Origin: Streptomyces sp. NRRL F-5123
Lineage (GTDB): Bacteria > Actinomycetota > Actinomycetes > Streptomycetales > Streptomycetaceae
Assembly: GCF_000721495.1 (NCBI RefSeq)
Contig: NZ_JOHY01000005.1
Span: 124,001 to 188,000 of the forward strand
Direction of reading: 5' to 3'
Length of the DNA stretch: 64,000 nucleotides
Each line of letters begins with the position of its first letter. The first letter of the stretch is position 1. Positions 43,320 to 52,174 of this stretch are shown piece by piece. Under the pieces are notes generated by a model. The model was not told the DNA's origin. It worked only from the letters and a program-made list of their open reading frames with translations, and did not search any database. The translations under genes were made by a program, and so were the position numbers.

Positions 43320-44771
43320 GTGGCAGCGCCCGAGCAGCCGTACAGCACCGAGTCGATCGCCTTCCGCAGTGCCCTGGACGTGATCCGGGGGGTGGAGCCG
43401 CGGGTCGCGGACGCGATCGCCGGCGAGCTCGCCGACCAGCGCGAGATGCTCAAGCTCATCGCCAGCGAGAACTACGCGTCGCCCGCCGTGCTGCTGGCGA
43501 TGGGCAACTGGTTCAGCGACAAGTACGCCGAGGGCACCGTCGGCCGCCGCTTCTACGCCGGCTGCCGCAATGTCGACACCGTCGAGGCGCTCGCCGCCGA
43601 GCACGCCCGCGGCGTCTTCGGCGCCGCGCACGCGTACGTGCAGCCGCACTCCGGGATCGACGCGAACCTCGTGGCCTTCTGGGCGGTGCTCTCGCAGAAG
43701 GTGGAGACCCCGGGCCTGGCCAGGGCCGGGGTGCGGCAGGTCAACGACCTGTCCGAGCAGGACTGGGCGCAGCTGCGCGCCGAGTTCGGCAACCAGCGGA
43801 TGCTCGGCATGTCGCTGGACGCCGGCGGCCACCTCACCCACGGCTTCCGGCCGAACATCTCCGGCAAGATGTTCGACCAGCGCAGCTACGGCACGGACCC
43901 CGTGACGGGCCTGCTGGACTACGACGCGCTGCGCGAGACCGCGCGCGAGTTCCGCCCGCTCATCATCGTCGCGGGCTACTCGGCCTATCCCCGGCTGGTC
44001 AACTTCCGCATCATGCGGGAGATCGCAGACGAGGTCGGCGCGACGCTCATGGTCGACATGGCGCACTTCGCGGGCCTGGTCGCCGGCAAGGTGCTGACCG
44101 GCGACTTCGACCCGGTGCCGCACGCGAACATCGTGACGACCACGACCCACAAGTCGCTGCGCGGCCCGCGCGGTGGCATGGTGCTGTGCGACGACTCGCT
44201 CGCCGAGCACGTCGACCGGGGCTGCCCGATGGTGCTGGGCGGGCCGCTGCCGCACGTCATGGCGGCGAAGGCGGTGGCGCTCGCCGAGGCCTCCCGGCCG
44301 GAGTTCGGCGCGTACGCGCACCGGATCGTCGACAACGCGCGGTCGCTCGCCGAGGGCCTGCTCACCCGCGGTGCGAAGCTGGTCACCGGCGGCACGGACA
44401 ACCACCTGGTGCTCATCGACGTGTCGGGCTACGGGCTGACGGGGCGGCAGGCGGAGGCGGCGCTGCTGGACGCGGGCATCGTCACCAACCGCAACTCCGT
44501 CCCGCAGGACCCGAACGGCGCCTGGTACACCTCGGGCATCCGGATCGGCACCCCGGCGCTCACCACCCGCGGCCTCGGCGCGCCGGAGATGGACGAGATC
44601 GCCGGGCTGATCCACACCGTGCTGTCCGGGACGACCGCCGCCGCCGCGCCCAAGGGCGGCCTGTCGAAGGCGCACCACGTGCTGGACGCCGCGGTCGCCG
44701 ACGAGGTCGCCAAGCGCGCGTCGGACCTGCTGGCCGGCTTCCCGCTCTACCCCGGCATCGACCTGAGCTGA
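43320..44771 (+). CDS. glyA: Serine hydroxymethyltransferase
   Basis: A 483-residue PLP enzyme converting serine plus tetrahydrofolate to glycine plus 5,10-methylene-THF. PLP-binding K278 is in [16 protein letters not shown]. Other signatures are [31 protein letters not shown] [30 protein letters not shown] and [13 protein letters not shown]. It is about 65 residues longer than E. coli GlyA, an actinobacterial variant. GTG 43320 has GGAGG at ideal spacing. The ZTP riboswitch lies directly upstream. Confidence 0.95.
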   Translation: MAAPEQPYSTESIAFRSALDVIRGVEPRVADAIAGELADQREMLKLIASENYASPAVLLAMGNWFSDKYAEGTVGRRFYAGCRNVDTVEALAAEHARGVFGAAHAYVQPHSGIDANLVAFWAVLSQKVETPGLARAGVRQVNDLSEQDWAQLRAEFGNQRMLGMSLDAGGHLTHGFRPNISGKMFDQRSYGTDPVTGLLDYDALRETAREFRPLIIVAGYSAYPRLVNFRIMREIADEVGATLMVDMAHFAGLVAGKVLTGDFDPVPHANIVTTTTHKSLRGPRGGMVLCDDSLAEHVDRGCPMVLGGPLPHVMAAKAVALAEASRPEFGAYAHRIVDNARSLAEGLLTRGAKLVTGGTDNHLVLIDVSGYGLTGRQAEAALLDAGIVTNRNSVPQDPNGAWYTSGIRIGTPALTTRGLGAPEMDEIAGLIHTVLSGTTAAAAPKGGLSKAHHVLDAAVADEVAKRASDLLAGFPLYPGIDLS

Positions 44772-44800
44772 CGCGGGCGGCGCGCAGCCGCGCGCTCGTG

Positions 44801-44844
44801 ACATGGGTGAAGGCCCGGCCGTACGGCCGGGCCTTCACCCATGT
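44801..44844 (+). terminator. 44-base perfect palindrome after glyA
   Basis: ACATGGGTGAAGGCCCGGCC plus GT followed by the exact complement gives 22-bp arms, with a minimal turn at the centre GTAC. It begins 29 bases after the glyA stop. It acts as a terminator in both directions, as the next gene is convergent. Confidence 0.85.
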
Positions 44845-44883
44845 CAGGGGCCCTTGCCCCGCCGGGCCCGCACGGGGCGCGGG

Positions 44884-45165
44884 TCACTCGAAGGACCAGA
44901 GCACCCCGTGGCCGGCGATCGTCAGTGCGACCTGGAGCGCCACCGCGGCCACGCCGAGGGCGAGGCCGAGCAGGGCACGGCCGCGGCGGCGGGTGCCGCG
45001 GGCGAGCGCGACGAGGGCCAGCACGATCGCGGCGGGCCCGAGCACGAGGTTCAGCACGAGCAGGCCCGGCAGGCCGAGCAGGAAGGACGCGACGGCCATG
45101 CCGTCGGCGTCATGGGTGGTCGCGGCCGGGGTACCGGCCGGGACCGGGTGGGCTGCGGAGTTCAC
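44884..45165 (-). CDS. DUF4190-type membrane protein
   Basis: A 93-residue protein with two hydrophobic segments (MAVASFLLGLPGLLVLNLVLGPAAIVLALVALARG and ALLGLALGVAAVALQVALTIAG) of the DUF4190 form, common near transcription regulators in streptomycetes. A polar N-terminal part of about 20 residues is cytoplasmic or disordered. GTG 45165 has AGAGG upstream. It lies downstream of a 50-residue membrane protein in the same direction; the pair is divergent from the FabR-like TetR gene. Confidence 0.8.
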   Translation of the reverse strand: MNSAAHPVPAGTPAATTHDADGMAVASFLLGLPGLLVLNLVLGPAAIVLALVALARGTRRRGRALLGLALGVAAVALQVALTIAGHGVLWSFE

Positions 45166-45253
45166 GGTGTCCTCTTCCGTGGGCGGTTGTCGGGTGGGGC
45201 CGGCGCTGGGCGGGCGGCGGCCGGAAGCGTCGGCCGGGACGCCGCGGCGGGTG

Positions 45254-45406
45254 TCAGCCGCGGCGCCGCGCGACGGCCTCGCGTACGGCGAAGGCGAGCA
45301 GCCACGCGGCGACGGCCGCGGACGCGACGCCGAAGACGGTGAGCGGCATGTGGGCGGCGGCGCCCATCACGACGCCGATGCCGAGCAGGACGACGACAAG
45401 GGCCAT
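45254..45406 (-). CDS. 50-residue membrane protein
   Basis: A short frame reading MALVVVLLGIGVVMGAAAHM and ending in a basic AVREAVARRRG, with two hydrophobic segments. GGAGG lies 10 bases before ATG 45406. It lies 88 bases upstream of the DUF4190 gene, same direction, and its upstream region is shared with the divergent TetR gene. Too short for most automated calls but the start, stop and codon bias support it. Function unknown. Confidence 0.65.
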   Translation of the reverse strand: MALVVVLLGIGVVMGAAAHMPLTVFGVASAAVAAWLLAFAVREAVARRRG

Positions 45407-45444
45407 ACCGGCGGCACCTCCAGTCGGTCTCGGGGGTTCGGATA

Positions 45445-45510
45445 ACAGTTGTTCACTGACTGATGAGTCTAATGGCAGCGGGAGTCGGCAAACGGTTGTT
45501 TACTGAATGA
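45445..45510. promoter_or_regulatory. Two 19-bp direct repeats before FabR-like TetR gene
   Basis: AACAGTTGTTCACTGACTGA (45445-45464) and AACGGTTGTTTACTGAATGA (45492-45511) match at 17 of 20 positions, 47 bases apart. The second ends at the TetR ATG, and the first lies about 39 bases upstream of the small membrane protein start. Natural autoregulatory operators for the TetR protein controlling both directions. Confidence 0.65.
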
Positions 45511-45511
45511 C

Positions 45512-46201
45512 ATGAGTCACACACCAGGGGTCCGGCAGGCCCAGAAGGAGCAGACCCGGCGGGCGCTGCTGGACGCCGGGCTGCGGCTGCTGGACCGGCA
45601 GAGCCTGAGCAGTCTCGGCCTGCGGGAGGTCACCCGGGAGGTCGGCGTCGCGCCGGCCGCCTTCTACCGGCACTTCCCGGACATGGCCGCGCTGGGCGTG
45701 GCGCTGGTCGGCGAGGCGCTGGGCAGCTTGCACGCGGTCGTCCGGGAGGTGATGGCCGGCGGCACGGCGGACCCGGCGCCCTCCGACCCCTCCGGCCCCT
45801 CCGACCTCATTGACCGCGCGGTGGCGCTCACCGTCGCGTACGCCGACGAGCACCGCGCGCACGTCCGCTTCATCGCGCGCGAGCGCTACGGCGGGGTGCG
45901 CCCGGTGCGCGAGGCCATCGCCGCCGAACTCGACCGTTTCACCAGCGAGGTGGCCGCCGGGCTCGCCGCCCAGCCGGAGTCGGCGGGCTGGCGCCCCGCG
46001 GAACTGCGGGTGCTGGCGGGGCTGTACGTGGACCACATGGTGCTGACGGCGGCGGCCGTCATGGAGGCACCGCAGGACGACACCGCCGCGCGGGCCTCGG
46101 TCGCCGAGACGGCCCGGCTGCGGATGCGGATCGTCAGCCTCGGCCGCCGCCACTGGCCGAAGGAGCGCGCGGCCGGCGCAGACGGCACGGGTGGCGGCTG
46201 A
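45512..46201 (+). CDS. FabR-like TetR family regulator
   Basis: A 229-residue regulator. HTH: TRRALLDAGLRLLDRQSLSSLGLREVTREVGVAPAAFYRHFPDMAALGVALVGEA. The AFYRHFPDMAALG and AYADEHRAHVRFIARERYGGVRPVREAI segments are the marks of the FabR subgroup, which senses acyl-chain status. The C-terminus is variable. ATG 45512 follows the second direct repeat with no ribosome-binding site, suggesting a leaderless mRNA. The adjacent targets are two small membrane proteins, an unusual target for this subgroup. Confidence 0.88.
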   Translation: MSHTPGVRQAQKEQTRRALLDAGLRLLDRQSLSSLGLREVTREVGVAPAAFYRHFPDMAALGVALVGEALGSLHAVVREVMAGGTADPAPSDPSGPSDLIDRAVALTVAYADEHRAHVRFIARERYGGVRPVREAIAAELDRFTSEVAAGLAAQPESAGWRPAELRVLAGLYVDHMVLTAAAVMEAPQDDTAARASVAETARLRMRIVSLGRRHWPKERAAGADGTGGG

Positions 46202-46217
46202 GACCGGCCGCCCGGCT

Positions 46218-46251
46218 CACCGGCGCGGACGGTGTCCCGTCCGCGCCGGTG
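46218..46251 (+). terminator. Hairpin terminator of the FabR-like gene
   Basis: Perfect 15-bp stem CACCGGCGCGGACGG with complement and TGTC loop, starting 16 bases after the stop. Confidence 0.8.
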
Positions 46252-46515
46252 CCCCTCCCCCCGGTACGCCCGCCCCCTCCCTGGCGCGGGCGCACCCGGT
46301 GCCCGAGGACACCAGTCCGTCCGATCATCGTCACCGCCGCCCCGGTCCGGGAGGACGGAACGCGCCGGCAGGCGGACGCAACGCGCCAGGAGGAGGTTAG
46401 GCTTCCGGAAGACCGGCGGCACCGCGCGTACTGCGCCCCTCCGACCGGCACGACTCCCCCGCCCGACGCCCCTCACCTCCGCCCATACGCCGCCGCAGAC
46501 CCCGAGGTGCCTGGC
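46252..46515. other. Region upstream of AraC gene
   Basis: No gene seen. It contains the promoter of the AraC regulator and a CTTCCGGAAG palindrome at 46402-46411 next to AGGTTAGGCT, resembling half of an iron box; not enough to call a site. Confidence 0.35.
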
Positions 46516-47622
46516 ATGCCGCCGACCCTGACGTCCCCGCCGACCGCCGTGGCCGCGCCGAACGCCGGGCCGACCGAGAGCGTCGCCCTGCCCCGGCTGA
46601 TAGCCCGCGCCGCGGCGACCGGCGACAGCGAGACCCGGTGGCTGCTGCGCGCCGCCGGGCTGCGGCCGGACGTCCTCGACGGCCCGGCGACCGCACGCGT
46701 CCCGTCGATGCACCTCTACCGGCTGTGGACGCAGGTGGTCGGCCACACCGGGCGGGAGGACGCCGGACTGCTCACCGCGGCGGAATACCGGCACGGCCAG
46801 TTCGACCTCTTCGACTACCTGTTCAGCACGGCCCCCACGCTGGGCGAGGGACTCGCGGTCGCGGGCACGTACCTGCACCTGCTCAGCGACGGCTCCGCGC
46901 TCGTCACCGAGGAGTCGGACGACGAGGTGATCCTCTCCTACGGCGCGCTGCTCCCGGACAGCGAACTGCGCGGGCTGGTGGCGGAATTCGTCCTGGGTGC
47001 CTTCACCCAGGTGATACGGCACAGCACCGGCGGGGCGGTCACCCCCGCCCGGGTCTCCTTCGCCCACCGGGCGCCGCGCAGGACCGCCGGCCACACCCGT
47101 CTCTTCGGCGACGGCCGCATCGACTTCGGCGCGGGCGCGGACAGCATCACACTCACCCGGCGGGCACTGGACACCCCGCTGCCCGGCGCGGACCCGGCGC
47201 TCGCGGCCATCATCCGGCGCACCGCGGCGGCCGTTCCGCCGCACCGGCCGGCCGGGCCGCTGCCGGATCTGCGCCGGGCGATACTCACGCAGTTCGCCGA
47301 CGGCCGCCCGTCGCTGGCCGAGGCCGCCCGGCAGCTCGCCGTCAGCCCGCGTACCCTGCAGCGCCGGCTGGCCGAGTCCGACACCACCTGGCGGGCGGAA
47401 CTGGACGCGGTGCGCGAGGAGTTCTCCGTGGGCCTGCGGCGTGCGGGGAACTGGTCGGCGCAGCAGGCAGCGGCCCGGCTCGGCTACGCCGAGGCCCGCT
47501 CGCTGCGCCGCGCACGGAGCCGCTGGGACGCCCGGGAGGAGCGGACCGCGGAAGGCGGCGACGGGGCGCGGACCGCGGAGGGGACCGGGGGACCGACGAC
47601 GGCGGGAGGGACGCAGCCATGA
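46516..47622 (+). CDS. AraC family transcriptional regulator (OruR/ArgR-like)
   Basis: A 368-residue regulator with an N-terminal arabinose-binding-like domain (LPRLIARAAATGDSETRWLLRAAGLRPDVLDG...GREDAGLLTAAEYRHGQFDLFDYLFSTAPTLGEGLAVAGTYLHLL). The C-terminal AraC HTH pair reads SLAEAARQLAVSPRTLQRRLAESDTTWRAELDAVREEFSV and AARLGYAEARSLRRA. After about 330 there is a low-complexity tail. ATG 46516 has GAGGTG upstream. It is translationally coupled (ATGA) to a small zinc-ribbon gene. Confidence 0.88.
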   Translation: MPPTLTSPPTAVAAPNAGPTESVALPRLIARAAATGDSETRWLLRAAGLRPDVLDGPATARVPSMHLYRLWTQVVGHTGREDAGLLTAAEYRHGQFDLFDYLFSTAPTLGEGLAVAGTYLHLLSDGSALVTEESDDEVILSYGALLPDSELRGLVAEFVLGAFTQVIRHSTGGAVTPARVSFAHRAPRRTAGHTRLFGDGRIDFGAGADSITLTRRALDTPLPGADPALAAIIRRTAAAVPPHRPAGPLPDLRRAILTQFADGRPSLAEAARQLAVSPRTLQRRLAESDTTWRAELDAVREEFSVGLRRAGNWSAQQAAARLGYAEARSLRRARSRWDAREERTAEGGDGARTAEGTGGPTTAGGTQP

Positions 47623-47816
47623 CGGCGGACGGCGAGCAGGGCCACGAGGAGCGCACCGAGGGTGGTGACCCGGTCTGCTGGCTGGAGCGGGTATGCGACG
47701 AGTGCGGCGCGATGCGCGAGGACATGAAGGCACCCTGCTGCGTCCGCTGCGGTACGCCCTTCCCCGGACCGGAGCCGGACCGCGCCGGCCACCCCGCCGG
47801 CCACCCCGCCGGCTGA
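47619..47816 (+). CDS. Small zinc-ribbon protein
   Basis: A 65-residue protein with two CxxC pairs in WLERVCDECGAMREDMKAPCCVRCGTPFPG, which can bind one zinc. The N-terminus is acidic and the C-terminus has a GHPAG repeat. Its ATG overlaps the AraC stop. Possible partner of the AraC regulator; function unknown. Confidence 0.72.
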   Translation: MTADGEQGHEERTEGGDPVCWLERVCDECGAMREDMKAPCCVRCGTPFPGPEPDRAGHPAGHPAG

Positions 47817-47850
47817 CCCGCCGGGAGCGCCGCGGCCGGCTCGCCCCGCT

Positions 47851-47893
47851 GCCACACCCCTGACGCGAGAGGCCCCTGCGGCGGGGGTGTGGC
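47851..47893 (+). terminator. Hairpin terminator after AraC operon
   Basis: GCCACACCCC pairs with GGGGTGTGGC, stem extendable, 23-base loop, about 35 bases after the zinc-ribbon stop. Confidence 0.6.
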
Positions 47894-48049
47894 GGGGTGC
47901 GCGTGGGGCGCGCGAGGCTGGAATATGCCGCGCGGAGCGCGAAAATCGGCCGCACGCCCGGAAATGTCGGCGTTCGCGGGCGCAATCGGCGACGGGCCTA
48001 CTACCCTGAGTCGCCGGGGTTGCGGTACGGCGGAGGCCGGGAGGACCGT

Positions 48050-48922
48050 ATGGACGGCGAGTTCGCGGACACAGCGGAACCCGAGCGCGCGGGCGGCACG
48101 CCCGCGAACCAGCTCGAAGGACTGCTCGCCCGAGCGGTCGGCGGAATCGAGGCGGCGCACGAACTGGACACGTTACGGACCGCGTTGATGCACCACTGCG
48201 GCCTGCAGTCCTGCCGCCACGCCAAGGGCCCGCCGCGACGGATGAACCGCCGGACCTTCCGGCACAGCTTCCTGATGCCGGACGGCGACGTGCGGCTGGT
48301 GTGGGAGCTGGAGCACGACACCGCGCCCGACGGCCTGCCGCACCGCACGGTCTTCACGCAGCCGGAGGATCTGGCCCTCGCCGAGTGGGAGGTCGACCTG
48401 GCCTTCGGCGGCCCGATGGGCCCGGTGGAGGTGCCCTACGGCGCCTTCGGCGGAGCGCCGCGGGACACGGACCCGGCGGGCGGCAGCCGTCCCGGCGGGC
48501 GCGACCAGGTGACCGGCGACGCCGGTGCGGGTGACGCCGACGACCTGGACGCCCTGCTCGCCGCCCCGGCCCCGGACCAGGCGCTCCGGCGCACGTACAC
48601 CGAGGGCGACTCGGCGGAGCACGCCCGGCGGCTGCTGCGCCGCGCGGCGAACCCGAGCGCGCCCGGCGACGAACTGCGGGCCCGGCTGCGCGCGGCCATC
48701 GCGCACGACATCAGCATCGTCACCCGCCGGAGCACCCTGGTGGCCGGGCGGCAGGTGTCCTGGTCGCTCTACGAGCACGCGTTCCTGCTACTGGACGGCA
48801 CCGAGCTGAGCCTGTGGGAGATCGACCACACCAGGACGCCGACCGGCAACCCGGTGTGCGAGGTCTACACCTCGCAGGACGCCGCCCTCGACACCGCCGT
48901 CCGCCGCATCGAGGCGGGCTGA
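48050..48922 (+). CDS. DUF6227 family protein
   Basis: A 290-residue protein of the Streptomyces DUF6227 family, built as two related halves. Family blocks are the N-terminal FRHSFLMPDGDVRLVWELEHDTAPDGLPHRTVF and the C-terminal DSAEHARRLLRRAANPSAPGDELRARLRAAIAHDI...LYEHAFLLLDGTELSLWEIDHT...CEVYTSQDAALDTAV. The middle is acidic and flexible. GGAGG precedes ATG 48050. No enzymatic motif is evident and the role is unknown. Confidence 0.85.
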   Translation: MDGEFADTAEPERAGGTPANQLEGLLARAVGGIEAAHELDTLRTALMHHCGLQSCRHAKGPPRRMNRRTFRHSFLMPDGDVRLVWELEHDTAPDGLPHRTVFTQPEDLALAEWEVDLAFGGPMGPVEVPYGAFGGAPRDTDPAGGSRPGGRDQVTGDAGAGDADDLDALLAAPAPDQALRRTYTEGDSAEHARRLLRRAANPSAPGDELRARLRAAIAHDISIVTRRSTLVAGRQVSWSLYEHAFLLLDGTELSLWEIDHTRTPTGNPVCEVYTSQDAALDTAVRRIEAG

Positions 48923-48997
48923 CCGCCTTCCCCCGCCGACCGCCCCCGGCACGCCCCGGCGCCGGCACCCGCCGGGCCCCCGCCGTACGGGAGCCGG

Positions 48998-49942
48998 TCA
49001 GCCCACCGCCGTACCGGCCGGCGTGGCCCGCGCGACGGCCGCGGCCAGCTCAGGGGCGCCGATCAGCTCCTCGTGCGTGCCGGGGACGCCGCACGCGAAG
49101 GCGCCGGAGACCGCTCCCGCGAGCACGCACTCCTCCAGGGGCGCGCCGGAGAGACGGCGGTGCAGAAAGGCCGTCAGGAAGGCGTCGCCCGCCCCGTTGC
49201 TGTCCACGACCGGCCGCTCCGGCACCACCGCGGGGAAGTGCCTCGGCACGGTCTCCCCGCGCTCCAGGACATGGCAGCCCGCGGCACCGTCGGTCGCGAC
49301 CACGAGGGACGCCCGGCCCTCCGCCAGGATCCGCCGCATGACCTCGGGTATCCGCTGCCCCACCTCCGCGGCGCTCAGGAAGACCAGGTCCGCCCCCAGG
49401 GCCCAGGGGAGCGCGGACGCGTCCTCGCCGTCCCACGCGTGCAGGTCGGTGGAAATGGTGCGGCCCAGGCGTGCCGCGTCGGCGAACACCGGCTCGGCGT
49501 GCGCGGAGCGGGATATGTGCACATGCCGGGCCCGCTCGACGTAGGGCAGGTAGAACTCCCGGGGCAGCCGCAGGTCCAGCGGGTGCCGCCCGTCGAAGAA
49601 GGAGAAGCGGCGGCCCTGCCGGTCGACCAGGTTGACGCTGCGGGGGGTGCCGGCCGGTGCGGGCAGGTGGTGGAAGTCGAGCCCGGTCGCGGCGTACCGC
49701 TCCAGGATCATCCGGCCCTGCGCGTCCTCGCCGAGGAAGTCGATGAAGGCCGTGGCCAGGCCCAGGGCCTGGAAGCCGAGCGCCACCCCGTTGCCCGTGT
49801 GCGCCACGTAGTCCCTGATCGGCGGGACGGAACGGGAGTCGCCCGCCGGCACCGCCAGTTCGTCCACCAGCACGATCGTGTCGACGCCCGTACCGCCGAC
49901 CACCAGCACGTCGTACGCCGCGTCCTCCGCTGCGACAGCCAT
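48998..49942 (-). CDS. PfkB family carbohydrate kinase
   Basis: A 314-residue sugar/nucleoside kinase. N-terminal VLVVGGTGVDTIVLVDELAVPAGDSRSV and the C-terminal catalytic motif VVDSNGAGDAFLTAFL with its base Asp are intact. PfkB members phosphorylate ribose, fructose, fructose-1-phosphate, tagatose or adenosine; the exact sugar is not resolved. A purine-rich stretch precedes the ATG. It is convergent with the DUF6227 gene. Confidence 0.9.
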   Translation of the reverse strand: MAVAAEDAAYDVLVVGGTGVDTIVLVDELAVPAGDSRSVPPIRDYVAHTGNGVALGFQALGLATAFIDFLGEDAQGRMILERYAATGLDFHHLPAPAGTPRSVNLVDRQGRRFSFFDGRHPLDLRLPREFYLPYVERARHVHISRSAHAEPVFADAARLGRTISTDLHAWDGEDASALPWALGADLVFLSAAEVGQRIPEVMRRILAEGRASLVVATDGAAGCHVLERGETVPRHFPAVVPERPVVDSNGAGDAFLTAFLHRRLSGAPLEECVLAGAVSGAFACGVPGTHEELIGAPELAAAVARATPAGTAVG

Positions 49943-49984
49943 GGCCCTGCTCCCCCCGTTCCGGCCAACCTGGTTGACCGTGCC

Positions 49985-49999
49985 GAAACTTGCAGAAAG
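49985..49999. promoter_or_regulatory. Candidate CTTGCAG element upstream of PfkB kinase
   Basis: GAAACTTGCAGAAAG contains the CTTGCAG unit seen before the amylase. It lies about 45-60 bases upstream of the kinase ATG. Weak evidence of maltose-type control. Confidence 0.3.
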
Positions 50000-50058
50000 A
50001 TCTTACCGAGCCGTCCCCGCCCCGGCCAGGCCCGCGCCCCGCCCTGTGGAAAGCCCCC

Positions 50059-50595
50059 TCAGGGCCTGCGCTCAGGCCCGGCGTCCTCCGTCAGCACGAG
50101 CACCGACATCCGGGACAGCGGCGGCACGGGCCCCTCTCGCCCGGCCCGCGCCCAGGCGACGGTCAGGGTCAGCCGGATCATCCGCCGGGCCGCGTGCAGC
50201 AGCAGGGCGGCGAGCGGGAGTTCGGCCACGGCCGCGGTGAGGATCGAGACCGCCAGATCGCCGCTGTTCCAGTCCAGCACGATGTCGAACCACGCGTCGC
50301 AGCACAGCAGCGTGGCGGTGGCCACGGCCCACGGGATGAAGATCTGGAGCCGCCGCCACGCGCACACCGCGGTGATGCCGAGCAGCACGATGAGCGCGCC
50401 GTCGAAACCCACCCAGGCGTAGCGCCAGTTGCTCACCGTGCGGTGGGTGGGCAGGCTCACGTAGAGATAGCCGATCCAGGGGATCAGGAAGAGGAAGCTT
50501 CCGGTGATGACGGCCAGCAGCACGCGGCGCATGTGGCGCACGTGCGGGTCGTCCGGCGAGGGCACCTCGGGCAGCATGCGGCCACTCTGCCCCAT
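50059..50595 (-). CDS. Integral membrane protein of unknown function
   Basis: A 178-residue protein with four hydrophobic helices (VLLAVITGSFLFLIPWIGYLYV, ALIVLLGITAVCAW, IFIPWAVATATLLCCDAWFDIVLDW, ILTAAVAELPLAALLLHAARRM). The CCDAWFDIVLDW block recurs in streptomycete homologues. Start ATG 50595 or ATG 50577 (MLPEVPSPDDPHVRH, more family-like). Role unknown. It follows the PfkB gene at 117 bases, divergent side. Confidence 0.75.
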   Translation of the reverse strand: MGQSGRMLPEVPSPDDPHVRHMRRVLLAVITGSFLFLIPWIGYLYVSLPTHRTVSNWRYAWVGFDGALIVLLGITAVCAWRRLQIFIPWAVATATLLCCDAWFDIVLDWNSGDLAVSILTAAVAELPLAALLLHAARRMIRLTLTVAWARAGREGPVPPLSRMSVLVLTEDAGPERRP

Positions 50596-50636
50596 CGCCC
50601 ACCGCGGCACCGGCGGCCCCACGCCGGAAAGGCGGA

Positions 50637-50674
50637 GAGCCCGCCCGCCGGGCGCGGTGCCGGCGGGCGGGCTC
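50637..50674 (-). terminator. Hairpin terminator of GH6 gene
   Basis: Perfect 15-bp stem GAGCCCGCCCGCCGG with complement and 8-base loop, 88 bases after the GH6 stop. Confidence 0.75.
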
Positions 50675-50761
50675 GGGGCGCGGCCCTCGCCCGAGGCTGC
50701 GGGCGGAGGAGCCGCTGCGCGCGCGGCCCGGGGGCGGTCCGGGGCCGGCGCGGGTCCTGGC

Positions 50762-51961
50762 TCAGTGCGGCAGCAGCGCCGGGTTCGCGTTGTGCAGCAG
50801 TTCCAGCGCCTGCTGCGGGAACCACTTGCCCGCGGCCGGGTCCTGGTAGCCGCGCTCGGGGTCGTCGGGGCCGGCGGTGCCGCGGGTGCACTGGCCGTCG
50901 GACTCACCCGGGATCTTGACCCAGAGCTTGGCGTCCTGGAGCGGGTCGCCGGTCTTCAGGGTCGGGCGGGCGCCGAGGCCGCGGCCGGGCGGGTTGCACC
51001 AGTCCTGGGCGTCGGAGTAGACGCCGGCCGGCGGCGTCCAGGGGCCCTGGCCGTTGCGGCTGGTGTCGGCGACGTAGTGCTTCATGGCGGCCGGCGCGGT
51101 GTGGACGTTGGCGTCCAGCCAGGTCTGGGCGTCGTTGACGGACCACCACTGGTTGGGGCAGGCCGCGGCGTCGCCGCCCGCGGAGACGTAGGCCAGGCAG
51201 GACGAGACGAGCTTGCCGTACCAGGCGATCTCGCTGTCCGAGCGGTAGTTGGAGATGTTGAGGTAGAAGCCGGTGGCGTCGTCGACGCCGCCCGCGATCA
51301 GCCGCGGCACGATGTCGTTGATGCTGTGCCAGCCGCTGTGCCCGGCGTCGAGGTAGACCTTGGTGCCGGCCAGCGGCTCCAGGGCGTCCACGGCGTAGTG
51401 GATCTGGTCGTAGCGCTCGGCGGTCTTGGTGCCCTGGGCGTCGTCCATCCCGCAGTCGGAGGGGACGAGCGCGAGCGAGTCGGGCTCCAGGACGACGTCG
51501 GCGGGGCGGTTGCCGATGCCGGCCTTCACCGCGTCGATCCACGCCTGGTAGTCGGCGGTGTTCGCGGCGCCGCCCGCCGAGTACTGGGCGCAGTCGCGGC
51601 CGGGGATGTTGTAGAGCGCGAGGACCGGGAGCTGGTGGCGGCGGGCGGCGGCGCTGACGGTCTTGTCGACCGCGGCGCGGGTGGCGTCGGGCGCGGTGCC
51701 GCCGTCGAGCCACACGGCCTGCGGGGTGAGGGTCATCGCGAGCAGACCGGCGGCGTCCTTGATCTGCCAGTGCTTCACGAGGTCCAGGATCTGCGCGTTC
51801 GCGTCCGCGTTGGCCGGCGGGGTGAACAGCGTGGTGGGGGCTGCTGCGGAGTGGCCGGGCACGCCGGCGTGCGCGGGCACCACGGCCGTGACGGCGGCGA
51901 GTGCGGCGGTCGCGGCGGCGACGGTGAGCGTACGGGTACGTGCGCGGACGCGTGCGGTCAT
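50762..51961 (-). CDS. Secreted GH6 cellulase
   Basis: A 399-residue exported glycosidase. Signal peptide MTARVRARTRTLTVAAATAALAAVTAVVPAHA. Family GH6 blocks are LPVLALYNIPGRDCAQYSAGGA, VVLEPDSLALV, VYLDAGHSGWHS and the C-terminal VKIPGESDGQC. It should hydrolyse beta-1,4-glucan with inversion of configuration. No carbohydrate-binding module is present, so it is a compact endoglucanase-type enzyme. ATG 51961 has GGAG upstream. A CebR box lies 73 bases upstream. Confidence 0.93.
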   Translation of the reverse strand: MTARVRARTRTLTVAAATAALAAVTAVVPAHAGVPGHSAAAPTTLFTPPANADANAQILDLVKHWQIKDAAGLLAMTLTPQAVWLDGGTAPDATRAAVDKTVSAAARRHQLPVLALYNIPGRDCAQYSAGGAANTADYQAWIDAVKAGIGNRPADVVLEPDSLALVPSDCGMDDAQGTKTAERYDQIHYAVDALEPLAGTKVYLDAGHSGWHSINDIVPRLIAGGVDDATGFYLNISNYRSDSEIAWYGKLVSSCLAYVSAGGDAAACPNQWWSVNDAQTWLDANVHTAPAAMKHYVADTSRNGQGPWTPPAGVYSDAQDWCNPPGRGLGARPTLKTGDPLQDAKLWVKIPGESDGQCTRGTAGPDDPERGYQDPAAGKWFPQQALELLHNANPALLPH

Positions 51962-52033
51962 GCGGACAGGCTCCTCGGTACTCCTCGGGCACAGGACAAG
52001 GTGGCCGCCGGGAGGCGCTGCCCGGCTCGGGAC

Positions 52034-52049
52034 GTGGGAGCGCTCCCAC
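52034..52049. promoter_or_regulatory. CebR box upstream of GH6 cellulase
   Basis: GTGGGAGCGCTCCCAC, a perfect palindrome containing TGGGAGCGCTCCCA, the established operator of the cellobiose-responsive LacI-family repressor CebR. It lies 73 bases before the GH6 start and should repress it until cello-oligosaccharides appear. Confidence 0.9.
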
Positions 52050-52174
52050 CGGCGGTTGAAGGAATTAACTCCTCGCACCACTACCGGCGTCAATCCCCTG
52101 TGCGGGCTTCAAGAAGTGAAGACCTCGAAGCCCGCACAGGGTCGGGGCCGGGCACAGGCGCGAGCCGCGGTCCC

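Noticed and set aside
46394..46411. AGGTTAGGCT and CTTCCGGAAG as an iron box
   Set aside because: Only one half of the DmdR consensus is present and no iron gene is nearby.
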